Origin: Pseudomonadota bacterium
Lineage (GTDB): Bacteria > Pseudomonadota > Alphaproteobacteria > Dongiales > Dongiaceae
NCBI GenBank assembly: GCA_021792365.1
Contig: JAJYUT010000007.1
Coordinates: forward strand, 62,001-126,000
Length of the DNA stretch: 64,000 nucleotides
Direction: 5' to 3'
This document shows, in pieces, positions 15,891 to 24,379 of this stretch; positions within the stretch are counted from its first letter, which is position 1, and each line of letters begins with the position of its first letter. The notes below the pieces were generated by a model. That model was given only the letters and a program-made list of their open reading frames with translations. It had not been told where the DNA came from and did no database searches. The translations under genes were made by a program, and so were the position numbers.

Positions 15891-16888
15891 GTGCCGATGT
15901 GATCCTGGAAAGCGAGTCGCTGCGCGTCGCCGTCCGGCCGCGGGTCGGCGGCACCATCACGGCGGTCGAGCACAAGGGGCTCGGGCTCTCCGTGCTCGGC
16001 ACGGTTCCCTGGGAGCCGCTCGACACACCGCTGGATTCGGGCGCGGCACCCGACGAGCGGACTTGGCTCACCCGCTACACCGGCGGCTGGCCGTTGCTGT
16101 TCCCGAATGGCGGCGATGCCTGCACGGTGGACGGCGTATTCCACGGCTTTCATGGCGAGGCTTCGGTCTCGCCCTGGGAGGCGGAGATGCGCGATGGCGC
16201 GGTCACGCTGCAGCGCCGCTTCGCGACCGTGCCGGTCCGCATGGCGAGGACCATCTCGCTTCAGGACGATCTCGTGCGGATCCGGGAGATCGCAACAGCC
16301 GAAGGCGATTCACCCGTGACGGTGATGTGGGGACACCACCCGACCTTCGGCTCCGATCTGCTGGCGGGAGATTTCGAGATCACGACCGGTGCGCACGGGG
16401 TGACCATCGACGAGGGGTATGATCCGCCGACCAATCCGCTCCAGGCGGGAGCGCATGGCGGATGGCCTTTCGTGGCGGGGAAGACCGGCCCGGTCGATCT
16501 GCGGCGGCCCCTGTCTTACGCACCCGACGGAAGAATGGCGTCGCTCGCCTATCTGAGCGATTTCGCATCGCCATGGATCGCGATCCGACGGCTGGACGAT
16601 GCGGTCGCGATCGCCTTGTCCTGGGATGCGGGCGTGCTGCCGTCCGCATGGCTGTGGTTCGAGATCGGCGGCACGTCCGATGCCCCGTGGTGCGGGCGCA
16701 CGCGCCTGATCGGCCTGGAGCCCAACAGCACGAGGCTGGCCTACGGCTTGGCCGAAGCGCGCCGGCGCGGTGCGCGACTGCTCACGCTGCAGCCTGGCGT
16801 CTCGGCGGAACTCGCTCTCCAGCTCCATGTCTTCAGGCCACAGGGCCCGGTGCAAGGCGTCGGCCCGGACGGGCGCGCACTGCGCTAG
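15887..16888 (+). CDS. Aldose 1-epimerase-like (mutarotase family) protein
   Basis: A 333-residue protein of the galactose-mutarotase superfamily: GGTITAVEHKGLGLSVL at the start, GGWPLLFPNGG, then HGFHGEASVSPWE and MWGHHPTFGSDLL with the His residues expected at the active site, and LGLE-like IGLEPNS near the end. Such proteins interconvert sugar anomers or related carbohydrates. Coupled to the MalG-type permease by ATGA, it probably prepares the imported sugar for the first enzyme. Some relatives are annotated DUF4432; I cannot tell which subgroup fits better. Confidence 0.8.
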   Translation: MSADVILESESLRVAVRPRVGGTITAVEHKGLGLSVLGTVPWEPLDTPLDSGAAPDERTWLTRYTGGWPLLFPNGGDACTVDGVFHGFHGEASVSPWEAEMRDGAVTLQRRFATVPVRMARTISLQDDLVRIREIATAEGDSPVTVMWGHHPTFGSDLLAGDFEITTGAHGVTIDEGYDPPTNPLQAGAHGGWPFVAGKTGPVDLRRPLSYAPDGRMASLAYLSDFASPWIAIRRLDDAVAIALSWDAGVLPSAWLWFEIGGTSDAPWCGRTRLIGLEPNSTRLAYGLAEARRRGARLLTLQPGVSAELALQLHVFRPQGPVQGVGPDGRALR

Positions 16889-17121
16889 GCCTGGGCGGCG
16901 GTGCTACCGAATCGGCCGTTGGAGGGGTGCCGGCGGCATGCTCAATGTGGGAGAGAGCAGAGGCCGCCGGCCCGCGCGTCCTTTGATGAGGGCACGGGAC
17001 GCCGCGGATCGAATGGGCGTAGTCTCTCGCCAACTACCTGAACCGCGGCTGAACGGCCGGAGCTTGACTGCCGGCCACGGCTTTGGTCAGGTCGCGCTCG
17101 GATCCGATCAGGAAAAACGAG

Positions 17122-17706
17122 ATGAAGCCCAACCCGCCCTTGAGACCGGGGACTATCGAGGACGCCCCCATCCTGGCCGAACTCGTCAACTATGCGGGCG
17201 AAGGCATGCCGCTCTACCTGTGGAGCAAGATGGCGGCACCCGGCGAGACCGCCTGGGAGGTTGGCCGTCGCCGCGCCGCGCGCGAGGAGGGTAGCTTCTC
17301 TTATCGCAACGCCATCATGGTCGATCACGCCGGCGAATGCGCGGGATGCCTGATCGGCTATGCGATCCCGGATGATCCAGTGCCGATCGGCGATGACATG
17401 CCGCCCATGTTCGCAGGGCTCCAGGAGCTGGAGAACCTCGCGCCCGCCACCTGGTACGTGAACGTCCTGGCGGTGCGGCCGCAGTTCCGCGGACGGGGGC
17501 TCGGTACGGCGCTCCTGGCCTTCGCGGACGAGACCGGCCGCGCGCTCGGAAAACGCGGCATGAGCGTGATCGTATCGGACGCGAATGCCGGCGCGCGGCG
17601 ACTCTATGAGCGCTGCGGTTATCGCGAGGCGGCCAGCAGGCCGATGGTCAAGGAGGGCTGGCAGAACGAAGGCCGCAACTGGGTCCTGCTGACCAAGCTG
17701 CTGTAG
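17122..17706 (+). CDS. GNAT-family N-acetyltransferase
   Basis: A 194-residue protein from ATG 17122 behind AGGAAAAA; an in-frame start 39 bases upstream has no good site. The acetyl-CoA-binding motif VRPQFRGRGLGTALLAFADE (about residues 121-140) and SDANAGARRLYERCGYRE define the GNAT fold. The order is the standard one for small-molecule or protein acetyltransferases. It stands alone between the sugar island and the DUF72 gene, so context gives no substrate. Confidence 0.88.
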   Translation: MKPNPPLRPGTIEDAPILAELVNYAGEGMPLYLWSKMAAPGETAWEVGRRRAAREEGSFSYRNAIMVDHAGECAGCLIGYAIPDDPVPIGDDMPPMFAGLQELENLAPATWYVNVLAVRPQFRGRGLGTALLAFADETGRALGKRGMSVIVSDANAGARRLYERCGYREAASRPMVKEGWQNEGRNWVLLTKLL

Positions 17707-17831
17707 AGGCCCTTTGGTGAAAGGAGGCTGGGCGGCGATGAGTCCGCAGGCCGCTGGTGACATGATCCGGCCGCCCATCGCATAATGCTGGCGCTGCGCC
17801 ATTCCGGCGCGGTCGGCGAGGATCGGGAGTC

Positions 17832-18638
17832 ATGGCGGCCAAGGGCAACGGCAGAATCTGCGTCGGTATCGGCGGCTGGACCTTCCAGCCGTGGCGCGGA
17901 ACGTTCTATCCCAAGGACCTGCCGCAGAAGCGCGAGCTGGAATATGCCAGCCGCCATCTGACCGCGATCGAGATCAATGGCACCTATTACGGCTCACAAA
18001 AGCCGGAGAGCTTCGCCCGCTGGCGCGCGGAATCGCCGGAGGGATTCGTGTTCTCGGTCAAGGGGCCGCGCTTCGCCACCAACCGCAGCGTGTTGGCCGA
18101 GGCGGGATCCAGCATCGACCGCTTCCTCGCCAGCGGCGTGACCGAGCTCAAGGAGAAGCTGGGCCCGATCAACTGGCAGTTCTTGCCTACCAAGAGATTC
18201 GATCCAGCGGATTTCGAGGCCTTCCTGAAGCTGCTGCCGGACGAGGCCGGGGGCCTGCCCATCCGCCACGTGGTCGAGGTGCGGCACGAGAGCTTCCGCG
18301 TGCCGGAATTCATAGCGCTGCTGCGCAAATGCCGCGTCGCCACGGTGTTCACCGACAAGGACGCGTTTCCGGAGATTCCCGACGTCACGGCGGATTTCGT
18401 CTATCTTCGCCTGCAGCGCTCGGCCGAGACCGTAGCGACCGGCTATCCGCCGAAGGAACTGGACAAATGGGCAGAACGGGCGCGCGCCTGGGCCGCCGGC
18501 GGCGCGCCTAAGGATCTGGCGCCCATCGCGGCCCCGGAGAAGAAGGCGCCAAAATCGCGCGACGTGTTCGTCTACATGATCAATGGCTTCAAGCCGAAGG
18601 CGCCGGCCGCCGCAATGGCCCTGATCGAGCGACTCTAG
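17832..18638 (+). CDS. DUF72 (YecE-like) TIM-barrel protein
   Basis: A 268-residue protein with DUF72 blocks: VGIGGWTFQPWRGTFYP at the start, EINGTYYGSQKPESFARW, FSVKGPRFATNR, and FVYLRLQRS near the end. The biochemical role of the family is not established. The start follows GGGAGTC. The last codons and stop are part of a perfect 16-bp tandem duplication. It is probably a single-gene unit. Confidence 0.9.
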   Translation: MAAKGNGRICVGIGGWTFQPWRGTFYPKDLPQKRELEYASRHLTAIEINGTYYGSQKPESFARWRAESPEGFVFSVKGPRFATNRSVLAEAGSSIDRFLASGVTELKEKLGPINWQFLPTKRFDPADFEAFLKLLPDEAGGLPIRHVVEVRHESFRVPEFIALLRKCRVATVFTDKDAFPEIPDVTADFVYLRLQRSAETVATGYPPKELDKWAERARAWAAGGAPKDLAPIAAPEKKAPKSRDVFVYMINGFKPKAPAAAMALIERL

Positions 18639-18657
18639 CTACGAGCGACTCTAGCTA
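18626..18657 (+). repeat. Perfect 16-bp tandem duplication over a stop codon
   Basis: CGAGCGACTCTAGCTA occurs twice back to back (18626-18641, 18642-18657). The first copy contains the DUF72 stop at 18636-18638 and the second repeats it downstream, so the duplication is silent for the protein. It looks like recent slippage. Confidence 0.9.
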
Positions 18658-18765
18658 TCGGTCCAAGCACATCCTTGTCACCGAAAAGACGCCGGTGTGC
18701 CAGGCGTCCGCAGGGAACGGCATGAAAGCTCCAATGTTGGCTTAAGGCCGCATTGGGGAGATTGC

Positions 18766-20880
18766 ATGAGCGTTCCAAGCCGAGTAGCAAAGAAACCCGC
18801 GAACGATCTGATTTCGTTCGATATCAGCAAGCGCTCGCCCGAGCAGATCGCGGAGATGTTCGCGCGCTGGAAGGAACGGCGCAAGACTCTGGAGCGCACG
18901 CAGCAGCCGAAGGCATCCAGGCCGCGGCCCGTGCGTTTTGTGCTGGCGGCCGCGTCGGCGCCCGAGCCGAGGCCACCGGCGCCCGAGGTCATCAGTCGAC
19001 AGCATCCGGAACCACGCCGCTCGCAATACAGCGCTGACTTTGCCGCTATTCTCGCGGCCGAGGACGGCAGGACGGTTCCCCCTCCACTCAAGGAATTGAG
19101 GTTGACACCGGCGGATCTTGAACTGCGCTCACCGGTGGTGAAGGCGAGGTCGAGCCTGCGATTGGTGCTGGTCGGCGCAGCCTCCGTCATCGCGGTAGCG
19201 GCCTTTGCCGGCGCCGCGGTATGGCCGGAACGGGAAACATCGCGCGCCGTCCAGTCTGCGGCGGTCGCCGCCGCCCCAACGCCGGTCGTGCCTGCCGCCG
19301 GACCGCGGGAAAGCCGCAGCCTGCTGCCGATCCTTGGCGCCGCAACCAGCCCGCTGGTCGCCGAGGCACGGGACCTGGAGTACATCGTGGAGGCCGCTTT
19401 GGCCCGCCCGGCGGAGAATGAGGCCGTGGTGCTGGCATTGATGCCGAAGCTGAAGCCGCCTGCGCCGGCCGTCCAAACGGCTAGCCAAGCGGCGGCCGCG
19501 GCGGAACCCGTCCTTGAAACATCCTCCGGTGCCGAGCCAAGCTCAGGCCTCGCCATGCCCGCCCGCGTCGAGGCCGCTCAGACGGGCATCGCGGCCGCCG
19601 CCGTCGATGCCACCCGCACGGACGGCGGTGAAGAGGCGGATACCCCGACGGACCGACGGACCGGCATCCTCGACACCCGTAGCAATAGCAAGGACTGGCG
19701 CCGCTATCGCGCCGATACGGTGGCTTCTCTGCCCGAAGATCGGGCATTTGAATCCGCAACCGCGTCCGTCGGCGATGTCGGCGACGATACCGGGAATCCT
19801 GCTCCTGAAGCCAGGCCCGGCGACCAACGCGCCTCAAGCGCGCCCGGTGGCGATGAGGCCGGCGATCCCGCCGCCCATGCAGATGCCGGCGCCTCCGTCA
19901 GCAACGGCGCGGATAGCAGCAGCGGCACATCGCGCGGCAGCGCCGACAGCGATACCGGCGCCAATATCGGCAGCGGGTCGAGTACCGGCACCGACGCTGG
20001 CGGCACTGACAGTGGCGCCGTCGACAGCGGCAACGGCGCGTCGGCCCGTGGCGCTGTCGGTGCTGGCGAAGGCCCCACCGGCGATTCCTCGAGCGGCGCT
20101 TCGGACGCGGAGGGAAGCGGTTCCGATGCCGGCAGCTCTGATCCCGGCGGGGACACCGATGGCGGATCGGATGGCGCTGGAGCAAGCGGCAGTGGCTCTG
20201 ACGCTGGTGGCTCTGATGTCGGTGGTTCTGATAGCGGCGGTGCTGATACCGGTGGTGCTGATACCGGTGGTGCTGATGCCGGGGGTTCTGATGCCGGCGG
20301 TTCCGATCCCGGCGGTTCCGATCCCGGCGGTTCCGATCCCGGCGGTTCTGATGCCGGCGGTGCTGATACCGGTGGTGCTGATGCTGGCGGTTCCGATGCC
20401 GGCGGTTCCGATCCCGGCGGTTCCGATGCCAGCGGTTCCGATGCCAGCGGTTCCGATGGTGGTGCTGGCGGTTCGGATTCCGACAGCGACGGCTCGAACG
20501 GTGGCAACTCGAACAGTGGCAGCGGCTCCGGCGGTGACTCTGATTCGGGCGGCTCGGATGCCGGCGATTCCGACGGTGGCGGCTCCGACAGCGGTGATTC
20601 CGACGGCGGCGATTCCGACGGTGGTGATTCCGACGGTGGTGATTCCGACGGCGGCGATTCCGACGGCGGTGAGTCCGATGGAGGCTCGAACGATAGCGAG
20701 TCCAGAGGACGCGGCCTTGGCAGCGCACTCGGTGGCGCGATCGGCGGTGCGCGCGACGCCATCGGCGGAGCGCTTGGCGGTGCGCGCGATGCACTTGGCG
20801 GTAAGGGCAAGGGCAAAGGCAAGGGCGAGAGCAAGGGGAAAGGCGGCAACGGCAAGGGCGGCAAGGGCGGCAGGGATTGA
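18766..20880 (+). CDS. Single-pass membrane protein with long Gly-Ser-Asp pentapeptide-repeat tail
   Basis: A 704-residue protein I do not recognise. Residues 1-130 are basic and Pro-rich, opening with ANDLISFDISKRSPEQIAEMFARW; residues about 131-152 are one hydrophobic helix (LRLVLVGAASVIAVAAFAGA). Then follow about 325 Ala/Glu/Pro/Asp-rich disordered residues, a repeat block (about 476-641) of G-G-S/A-D-X and later G-G-D-S-D units, a short Gly/Ala part with two ARDA elements, and a Lys-Gly tail. By the positive-inside pattern the long acidic tail should face the periplasm. Polyacidic, then polybasic, makes it a block polyampholyte; roles such as cation or surface binding are guesses. The start follows GGGGAG. 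It could be partly repeat-expanded. Confidence 0.75.
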   Translation: MSVPSRVAKKPANDLISFDISKRSPEQIAEMFARWKERRKTLERTQQPKASRPRPVRFVLAAASAPEPRPPAPEVISRQHPEPRRSQYSADFAAILAAEDGRTVPPPLKELRLTPADLELRSPVVKARSSLRLVLVGAASVIAVAAFAGAAVWPERETSRAVQSAAVAAAPTPVVPAAGPRESRSLLPILGAATSPLVAEARDLEYIVEAALARPAENEAVVLALMPKLKPPAPAVQTASQAAAAAEPVLETSSGAEPSSGLAMPARVEAAQTGIAAAAVDATRTDGGEEADTPTDRRTGILDTRSNSKDWRRYRADTVASLPEDRAFESATASVGDVGDDTGNPAPEARPGDQRASSAPGGDEAGDPAAHADAGASVSNGADSSSGTSRGSADSDTGANIGSGSSTGTDAGGTDSGAVDSGNGASARGAVGAGEGPTGDSSSGASDAEGSGSDAGSSDPGGDTDGGSDGAGASGSGSDAGGSDVGGSDSGGADTGGADTGGADAGGSDAGGSDPGGSDPGGSDPGGSDAGGADTGGADAGGSDAGGSDPGGSDASGSDASGSDGGAGGSDSDSDGSNGGNSNSGSGSGGDSDSGGSDAGDSDGGGSDSGDSDGGDSDGGDSDGGDSDGGDSDGGESDGGSNDSESRGRGLGSALGGAIGGARDAIGGALGGARDALGGKGKGKGKGESKGKGGNGKGGKGGRD
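20193..20690 (+). repeat. In-frame 15-bp minisatellite encoding GGSDX units
   Basis: The stretch is built from degenerate 15-bp units such as GGCGGTTCCGATCCC; three copies in a row are identical (20296-20340). A second family, GGTGATTCCGACGGT-like, fills about 20560-20690. The unit length is a multiple of three, so copy changes keep the frame. Confidence 0.85.
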
Positions 20881-20883
20881 CAA

Positions 20884-20931
20884 TCGACGGCAGAGCGGAG
20901 CGAAGTCCACTCCGTCATTGTGCGCCGTCGA
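20884..20931. terminator. Hairpin between convergent genes
   Basis: TCGACGGC (20884-20891) pairs with GCCGTCGA (20924-20931), and inside it CGGAG pairs with CTCCG (20896-20900/20910-20914). It lies between the repeat-protein stop and the rhaD stop and could end transcription from both sides, although there is no T tract. Confidence 0.5.
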
Positions 20932-20943
20932 GTGCCTCAGGCT

Positions 20944-23046
20944 TCAGCGCGCAAAGCTCTGTGCGTTGCCCGCATCGACATTGATGATGTTGCCCGTCGA
21001 CTTCGCCGATAGATCGGATGCCAGGAAGTAGACCGCTTCGGCGACATCCTCGGGGTAGACCGGCAGCTTGAGCATCGACCGCTTGCGGTAATGCTCCTCC
21101 AGATCATCCGGCCTCATGTTGTAGGCGGCGGCACGCTGGGCGCGCCATTCGCTGCTCCAGATCTTCGAGCCACGCAGCACCGCGTCCGGATTCACCACAT
21201 TCGCGCGGATCCCATGCTCGGCCCCTTCGAGCGCCAGGCATCGGGCGAGATGGATCTCCGCCGCTTTGGCCGTGCAGTAAGCCGAGGCGTTGACCGAAGC
21301 GGCCAGCCCGTTCTTGGAGGCGATGAACACGATCGCACCGCCGAGCTTCTGCCGTTTCATCACGCGGAACGCCTCGCGCGACACCAGGAAATAGCCCTTG
21401 CCCAGGATGTCCATGTTGCGGTCCCAGATCGCGAGGTCGGTCTCGTCGATCGGCGCGGCGGAGGAGATGCCGGCATTGGAGACCAGGATGTCGAGCCCGC
21501 CATACTCGGCTGCGGCATGGGCGAAAGCGGCGGCGACCGCGTTCTCGTCCGTCACGTCCATGGCGAATGACCGGACCTGATCCTTGCCGAAGCTCTTGGT
21601 GAACGCGGCTTCGGTCTCCTTGAGGGACTCCGCATCGATATCGGCGAGGACGATGCACGTCCCTTGGCTCATCAGCTTGGCGGCGATGGCGCGGCCAATG
21701 CCGCCGGCGCCTCCGGTTACCAGCGCGATGCGCCCGGCGAGCGACTTGGGCTTCGGCATGCGTTGCAGCTTCGCCTCTTCCAGCAGCCAGTATTCGATAT
21801 CGAAGGCTTCCTGCTCCGGCAGGCCGACATAGGAATCCACCAGCGCCGCGCCGCGCATCACGTTGATGGCGTTGACGTAGAACTCGCCGGCGATGCGCGC
21901 CGTCGCCTTGTCCCGCGCGAAGGTCATCATGCCGACTCCCGGCACCAGATAGACCACCGCGTTGGGATCGCGCATTTGCGGGCTGTCGGGGCGCTTGCAG
22001 CGCTCGTAGTAGGCGGCATAGTCCGCGCGATACTGCGCGATCGCCGCATCGAGGCCGGAAACCGCCGTGTCGAGGTTCTTCGCGGCCGGGTCGAACGGCA
22101 CGACAAGGGGCGCGATCTTGGTGCGCAGGAAGTGATCGGGGCAGCTCGTGCCCATCGCCGCCAGCCTGTTGAGGTCGCGTGAGTTCACGAACTCGAGGAC
22201 GACAGGCTGGTCGTCGAAATGGCCGACCTTGCGCTCCGCGCCGCTGATGCGCGCGCGGATCTCAACCATCAGCCGCCCGGCCAGGTGGCGCCGGTCGGCC
22301 GGTGACAGCGCCTCGTGCGCCGCTCCGCCGAAGCCCGGCTTGTCGCGTGTCTCCTCGGCGAACCAGCGCACGGCCTTGTTGGTCGCCCGCAAGGTGGCTT
22401 CGTAGCACTCCCTGGCGCTGTCGCCCCAGGTGATGAGCCCATGCCCGCCGAGCACGGCGCCCTTGGCCTGCGGATGCTCCTTCACGAAGCGGTCGAGGTC
22501 GAGGCCGAGCTGGAACCCGGGCCGCCGCCAGGGCAGCCAGCCGATCTCGTCGCCGAACACTTTCCGTGTCACGGCCTGGCTTTTCTTCATCGCCGCGATG
22601 GCGATCACCGCATCGGGATGCATGTGATCGACATGCCTGTGGGGGATGAAGGCGTGAAGCGGCGTGTCGATCGAGGCGGCGCGCGGATTGAGATTGAAGG
22701 TGCAGTGGGGCAGGTAGCCCACCATCTCGTCCTCGTGCCGCTCGCCGCGATACAGCGATTTCAAGTGCTGCAGCTTCTCCATGTAGAGCGTGGCGAAGCC
22801 GTCGAGCTTCATGGTGCCGACGTCGCCGCCCGATCCTTTCACCCACAGCACCGGGACGTCCTTGCCGGTCAGCGGATCGCGCTGCATGACCTTGGCGGAG
22901 GTGTTGCCGCCGCCGTAATTGGTGATGCGCTTGTCGGACCCGAGCAGGTGCGAGCGGTAGAGCAGCCGGCCCGGCTCATCCAGGGTTGCGGCATGGGCTT
23001 CGTCCCAGCGGCTTTCCAGAAGCTCAATCGCGGCCGGATCGGCCAT
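20944..23046 (-). CDS. rhaD: Bifunctional rhamnulose-1-phosphate aldolase / short-chain alcohol dehydrogenase (RhaD type)
   Basis: A 700-residue fusion. Residues 1-about 430 are a class II aldolase domain (NYGGGNTSAKV, LWVKGSGGDVGTM, HRHVDHMHPDAVIA with metal-binding His residues, and GGHGLITWGDSA). Residues about 440-700 are an SDR domain (ALVTGGAGGIGRAIA, YCTAK catalytic pair, late NVDAGN). Known proteins of this fused type cleave L-rhamnulose-1-phosphate to DHAP and L-lactaldehyde and oxidise the aldehyde. Start 23046 is chosen because GGAG lies 7 bases before it. It is divergent from a DeoR regulator next to an rha-like importer, as in rhizobial rhamnose loci, which supports the substrate; the assignment remains by family and context. 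Confidence 0.85.
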   Translation of the reverse strand: MADPAAIELLESRWDEAHAATLDEPGRLLYRSHLLGSDKRITNYGGGNTSAKVMQRDPLTGKDVPVLWVKGSGGDVGTMKLDGFATLYMEKLQHLKSLYRGERHEDEMVGYLPHCTFNLNPRAASIDTPLHAFIPHRHVDHMHPDAVIAIAAMKKSQAVTRKVFGDEIGWLPWRRPGFQLGLDLDRFVKEHPQAKGAVLGGHGLITWGDSARECYEATLRATNKAVRWFAEETRDKPGFGGAAHEALSPADRRHLAGRLMVEIRARISGAERKVGHFDDQPVVLEFVNSRDLNRLAAMGTSCPDHFLRTKIAPLVVPFDPAAKNLDTAVSGLDAAIAQYRADYAAYYERCKRPDSPQMRDPNAVVYLVPGVGMMTFARDKATARIAGEFYVNAINVMRGAALVDSYVGLPEQEAFDIEYWLLEEAKLQRMPKPKSLAGRIALVTGGAGGIGRAIAAKLMSQGTCIVLADIDAESLKETEAAFTKSFGKDQVRSFAMDVTDENAVAAAFAHAAAEYGGLDILVSNAGISSAAPIDETDLAIWDRNMDILGKGYFLVSREAFRVMKRQKLGGAIVFIASKNGLAASVNASAYCTAKAAEIHLARCLALEGAEHGIRANVVNPDAVLRGSKIWSSEWRAQRAAAYNMRPDDLEEHYRKRSMLKLPVYPEDVAEAVYFLASDLSAKSTGNIINVDAGNAQSFAR

Positions 23047-23217
23047 AACGCATCTCCGTGCGAGTGATTTCACCTCGAGCATCGCGTCCGCAGCCGGAAG
23101 CGTCAATCATTTTCGATCAAAACTAATCGCTCTGGCGGCCAAAGTGACGTATCTTGACGGATGTTGATTGACCCGGACGCAGCTTTCCGTAATCTCCGAT
23201 TAGAGAGGGAGGTGCTC

Positions 23218-24024
23218 ATGCACGAGCGGGAACGCCACCGGATCATCCTGAGCGCGGTCCAGGAGCGGCCCGTCGTCACGATCCAGGACGCGATGGAATA
23301 CACCGGCGCGTCGGAGGCGACGATCCGGCGCGACATCGTGGCGCTCGCCGGCGAGGGCCGGTTGCGCAAGGTGCGCGGCGGGGCCGAGGCGATCCACCCG
23401 GTAACAACGCTGACGGCGCGCTCCTTCCGGCAGAGCCAGTCGATCAACCTCGCGCAGAAGCGCGCCGTCGCGCGCGCGGCGGCGGAGCAGTGCCATGACG
23501 GCGAGACGGTCATCATCAATGGCGGCACCACGACCTTCCAGATGGTGCACTATCTCACGGGCCGCCGGCTGCAAGTGCTGACCAACTCGTTCCCGATCTC
23601 GGAGCATCTGCTCAGGCATTCACGCTGCACGGTGATGGTCCCGGCCGGCACCATCTATCGCGAGCAGAGCATCATACTCAGCCCGTTCGAGAACGACGGG
23701 ACCGCGCATTTTTATGCCAAGCGCATGTTCATGGGCGCGCAGGGCGTGAGCCCCCTTGGCATCATGGAATCCGACGCGCTCATCATCCAGTCGGAGCAGC
23801 GCCTGATGCGCCAAGCGGAAGAACTGATCCTGCTGGTGGATTCGAGCAAGTTCCGGAACCGCTCCAGCCTCATCATCTGCCCGCTCGAGCGCGCCACCAC
23901 CATCATCACCGATGACGGCATCGACGACGAGGCGCGCCGCATGGTGGAGGATGCCGGGATCAGGCTGGTGATCGCCGTGCCGGACAGCGCAAGCGAGCGG
24001 GAGGGTTCGACGCTGGTTGCCTGA
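23218..24024 (+). CDS. rhaR: DeoR-family regulator, RhaR-like
   Basis: A 268-residue protein from ATG 23218 with a very strong site (GGGAGGTGCTC). It has an N-terminal DeoR helix-turn-helix (VTIQDAMEYTGASEATIRRDI, about residues 20-40, followed by VRGGAEA) and a C-terminal sugar-phosphate sensor domain (NGGTTTFQMVHYL, LTNSFPISEHLL, VDSSKF). DeoR proteins of this group respond to phosphorylated sugars and usually repress. Position between rhaD (divergent) and rhaTPQS points to control of rhamnose genes. The gene name rests on context and family. Confidence 0.85.
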   Translation: MHERERHRIILSAVQERPVVTIQDAMEYTGASEATIRRDIVALAGEGRLRKVRGGAEAIHPVTTLTARSFRQSQSINLAQKRAVARAAAEQCHDGETVIINGGTTTFQMVHYLTGRRLQVLTNSFPISEHLLRHSRCTVMVPAGTIYREQSIILSPFENDGTAHFYAKRMFMGAQGVSPLGIMESDALIIQSEQRLMRQAEELILLVDSSKFRNRSSLIICPLERATTIITDDGIDDEARRMVEDAGIRLVIAVPDSASEREGSTLVA

Positions 24025-24091
24025 ACTGCTTCGTCGCGCCTTCTAAGCGCGCCGGCCGCGGCAGTAGACATCGGTCATGCTGCATTGCGGA

Positions 24092-24115
24092 GTTCGCGCC
24101 AACGGCGGCGCGAAC
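24092..24115 (+). terminator. Hairpin after the DeoR gene
   Basis: GTTCGCGCC and GGCGCGAAC form a perfect 9-bp stem with loop AACGGC, 67 bases after the regulator stop. There is no T tract. It may end regulator transcription before the importer promoter. Confidence 0.45.
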
Positions 24116-24152
24116 GCTTGGCGCGCGCCATGCGTTTGCGATCGGAAGCCTG

Positions 24153-24206
24153 GCAAGGATGATCGCTTGACGATCCTTGCTCACGCATGTTTATCCTTGA
24201 GCAAGG
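24153..24206 (+). promoter_or_regulatory. Promoter region of the rha importer operon with two overlapping inverted repeats
   Basis: A -35-like TTGACG (24167-24172) and a -10-like TTTATC (24190-24195) are 17 bp apart. Around them, GCAAGGAT/ATCCTTGC (24153-24160/24173-24180) and CCTTGCTCA/TGAGCAAGG (24175-24183/24198-24206) are perfect inverted repeats sharing 24175-24180. They may be adjacent operators for the DeoR protein, or mutually exclusive RNA hairpins if transcription starts upstream. The rest of the 355-bp gap (24025-24379) shows no gene. Confidence 0.5.
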
Positions 24207-24379
24207 CGATAGGGGCGTAAATCCTTCGGTCTTTTCGGCGCATACGGCCGGGAGATCGTCACAAGAGATCGTCATCACGGGAGGCGGGCGCATATGGCCG
24301 GGGCGACATCTGCCAGCCGCCTTGCTCACCTGCTTTGCGCGCGCGACCGCCGCGATGTGCTGCGTCGGAGGCGCGCCCG

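Noticed and set aside
19704-20918. Minus-strand frames over the repeat gene giving (S-E-P-P) and (G-T-A-G-I) repeats that resemble ice-binding or Pro-rich proteins
   Set aside because: They arise automatically from the 15-bp repeat read backwards. They lack a ribosome site, and the plus-strand gene has a start site and a plausible membrane topology.
23100-23130. TTTTCGATCAAAA near the rhaD/DeoR divergent promoter as an operator
   Set aside because: Only the A/T arms are symmetric and no second copy was found before rhaT; too weak to list as a site.
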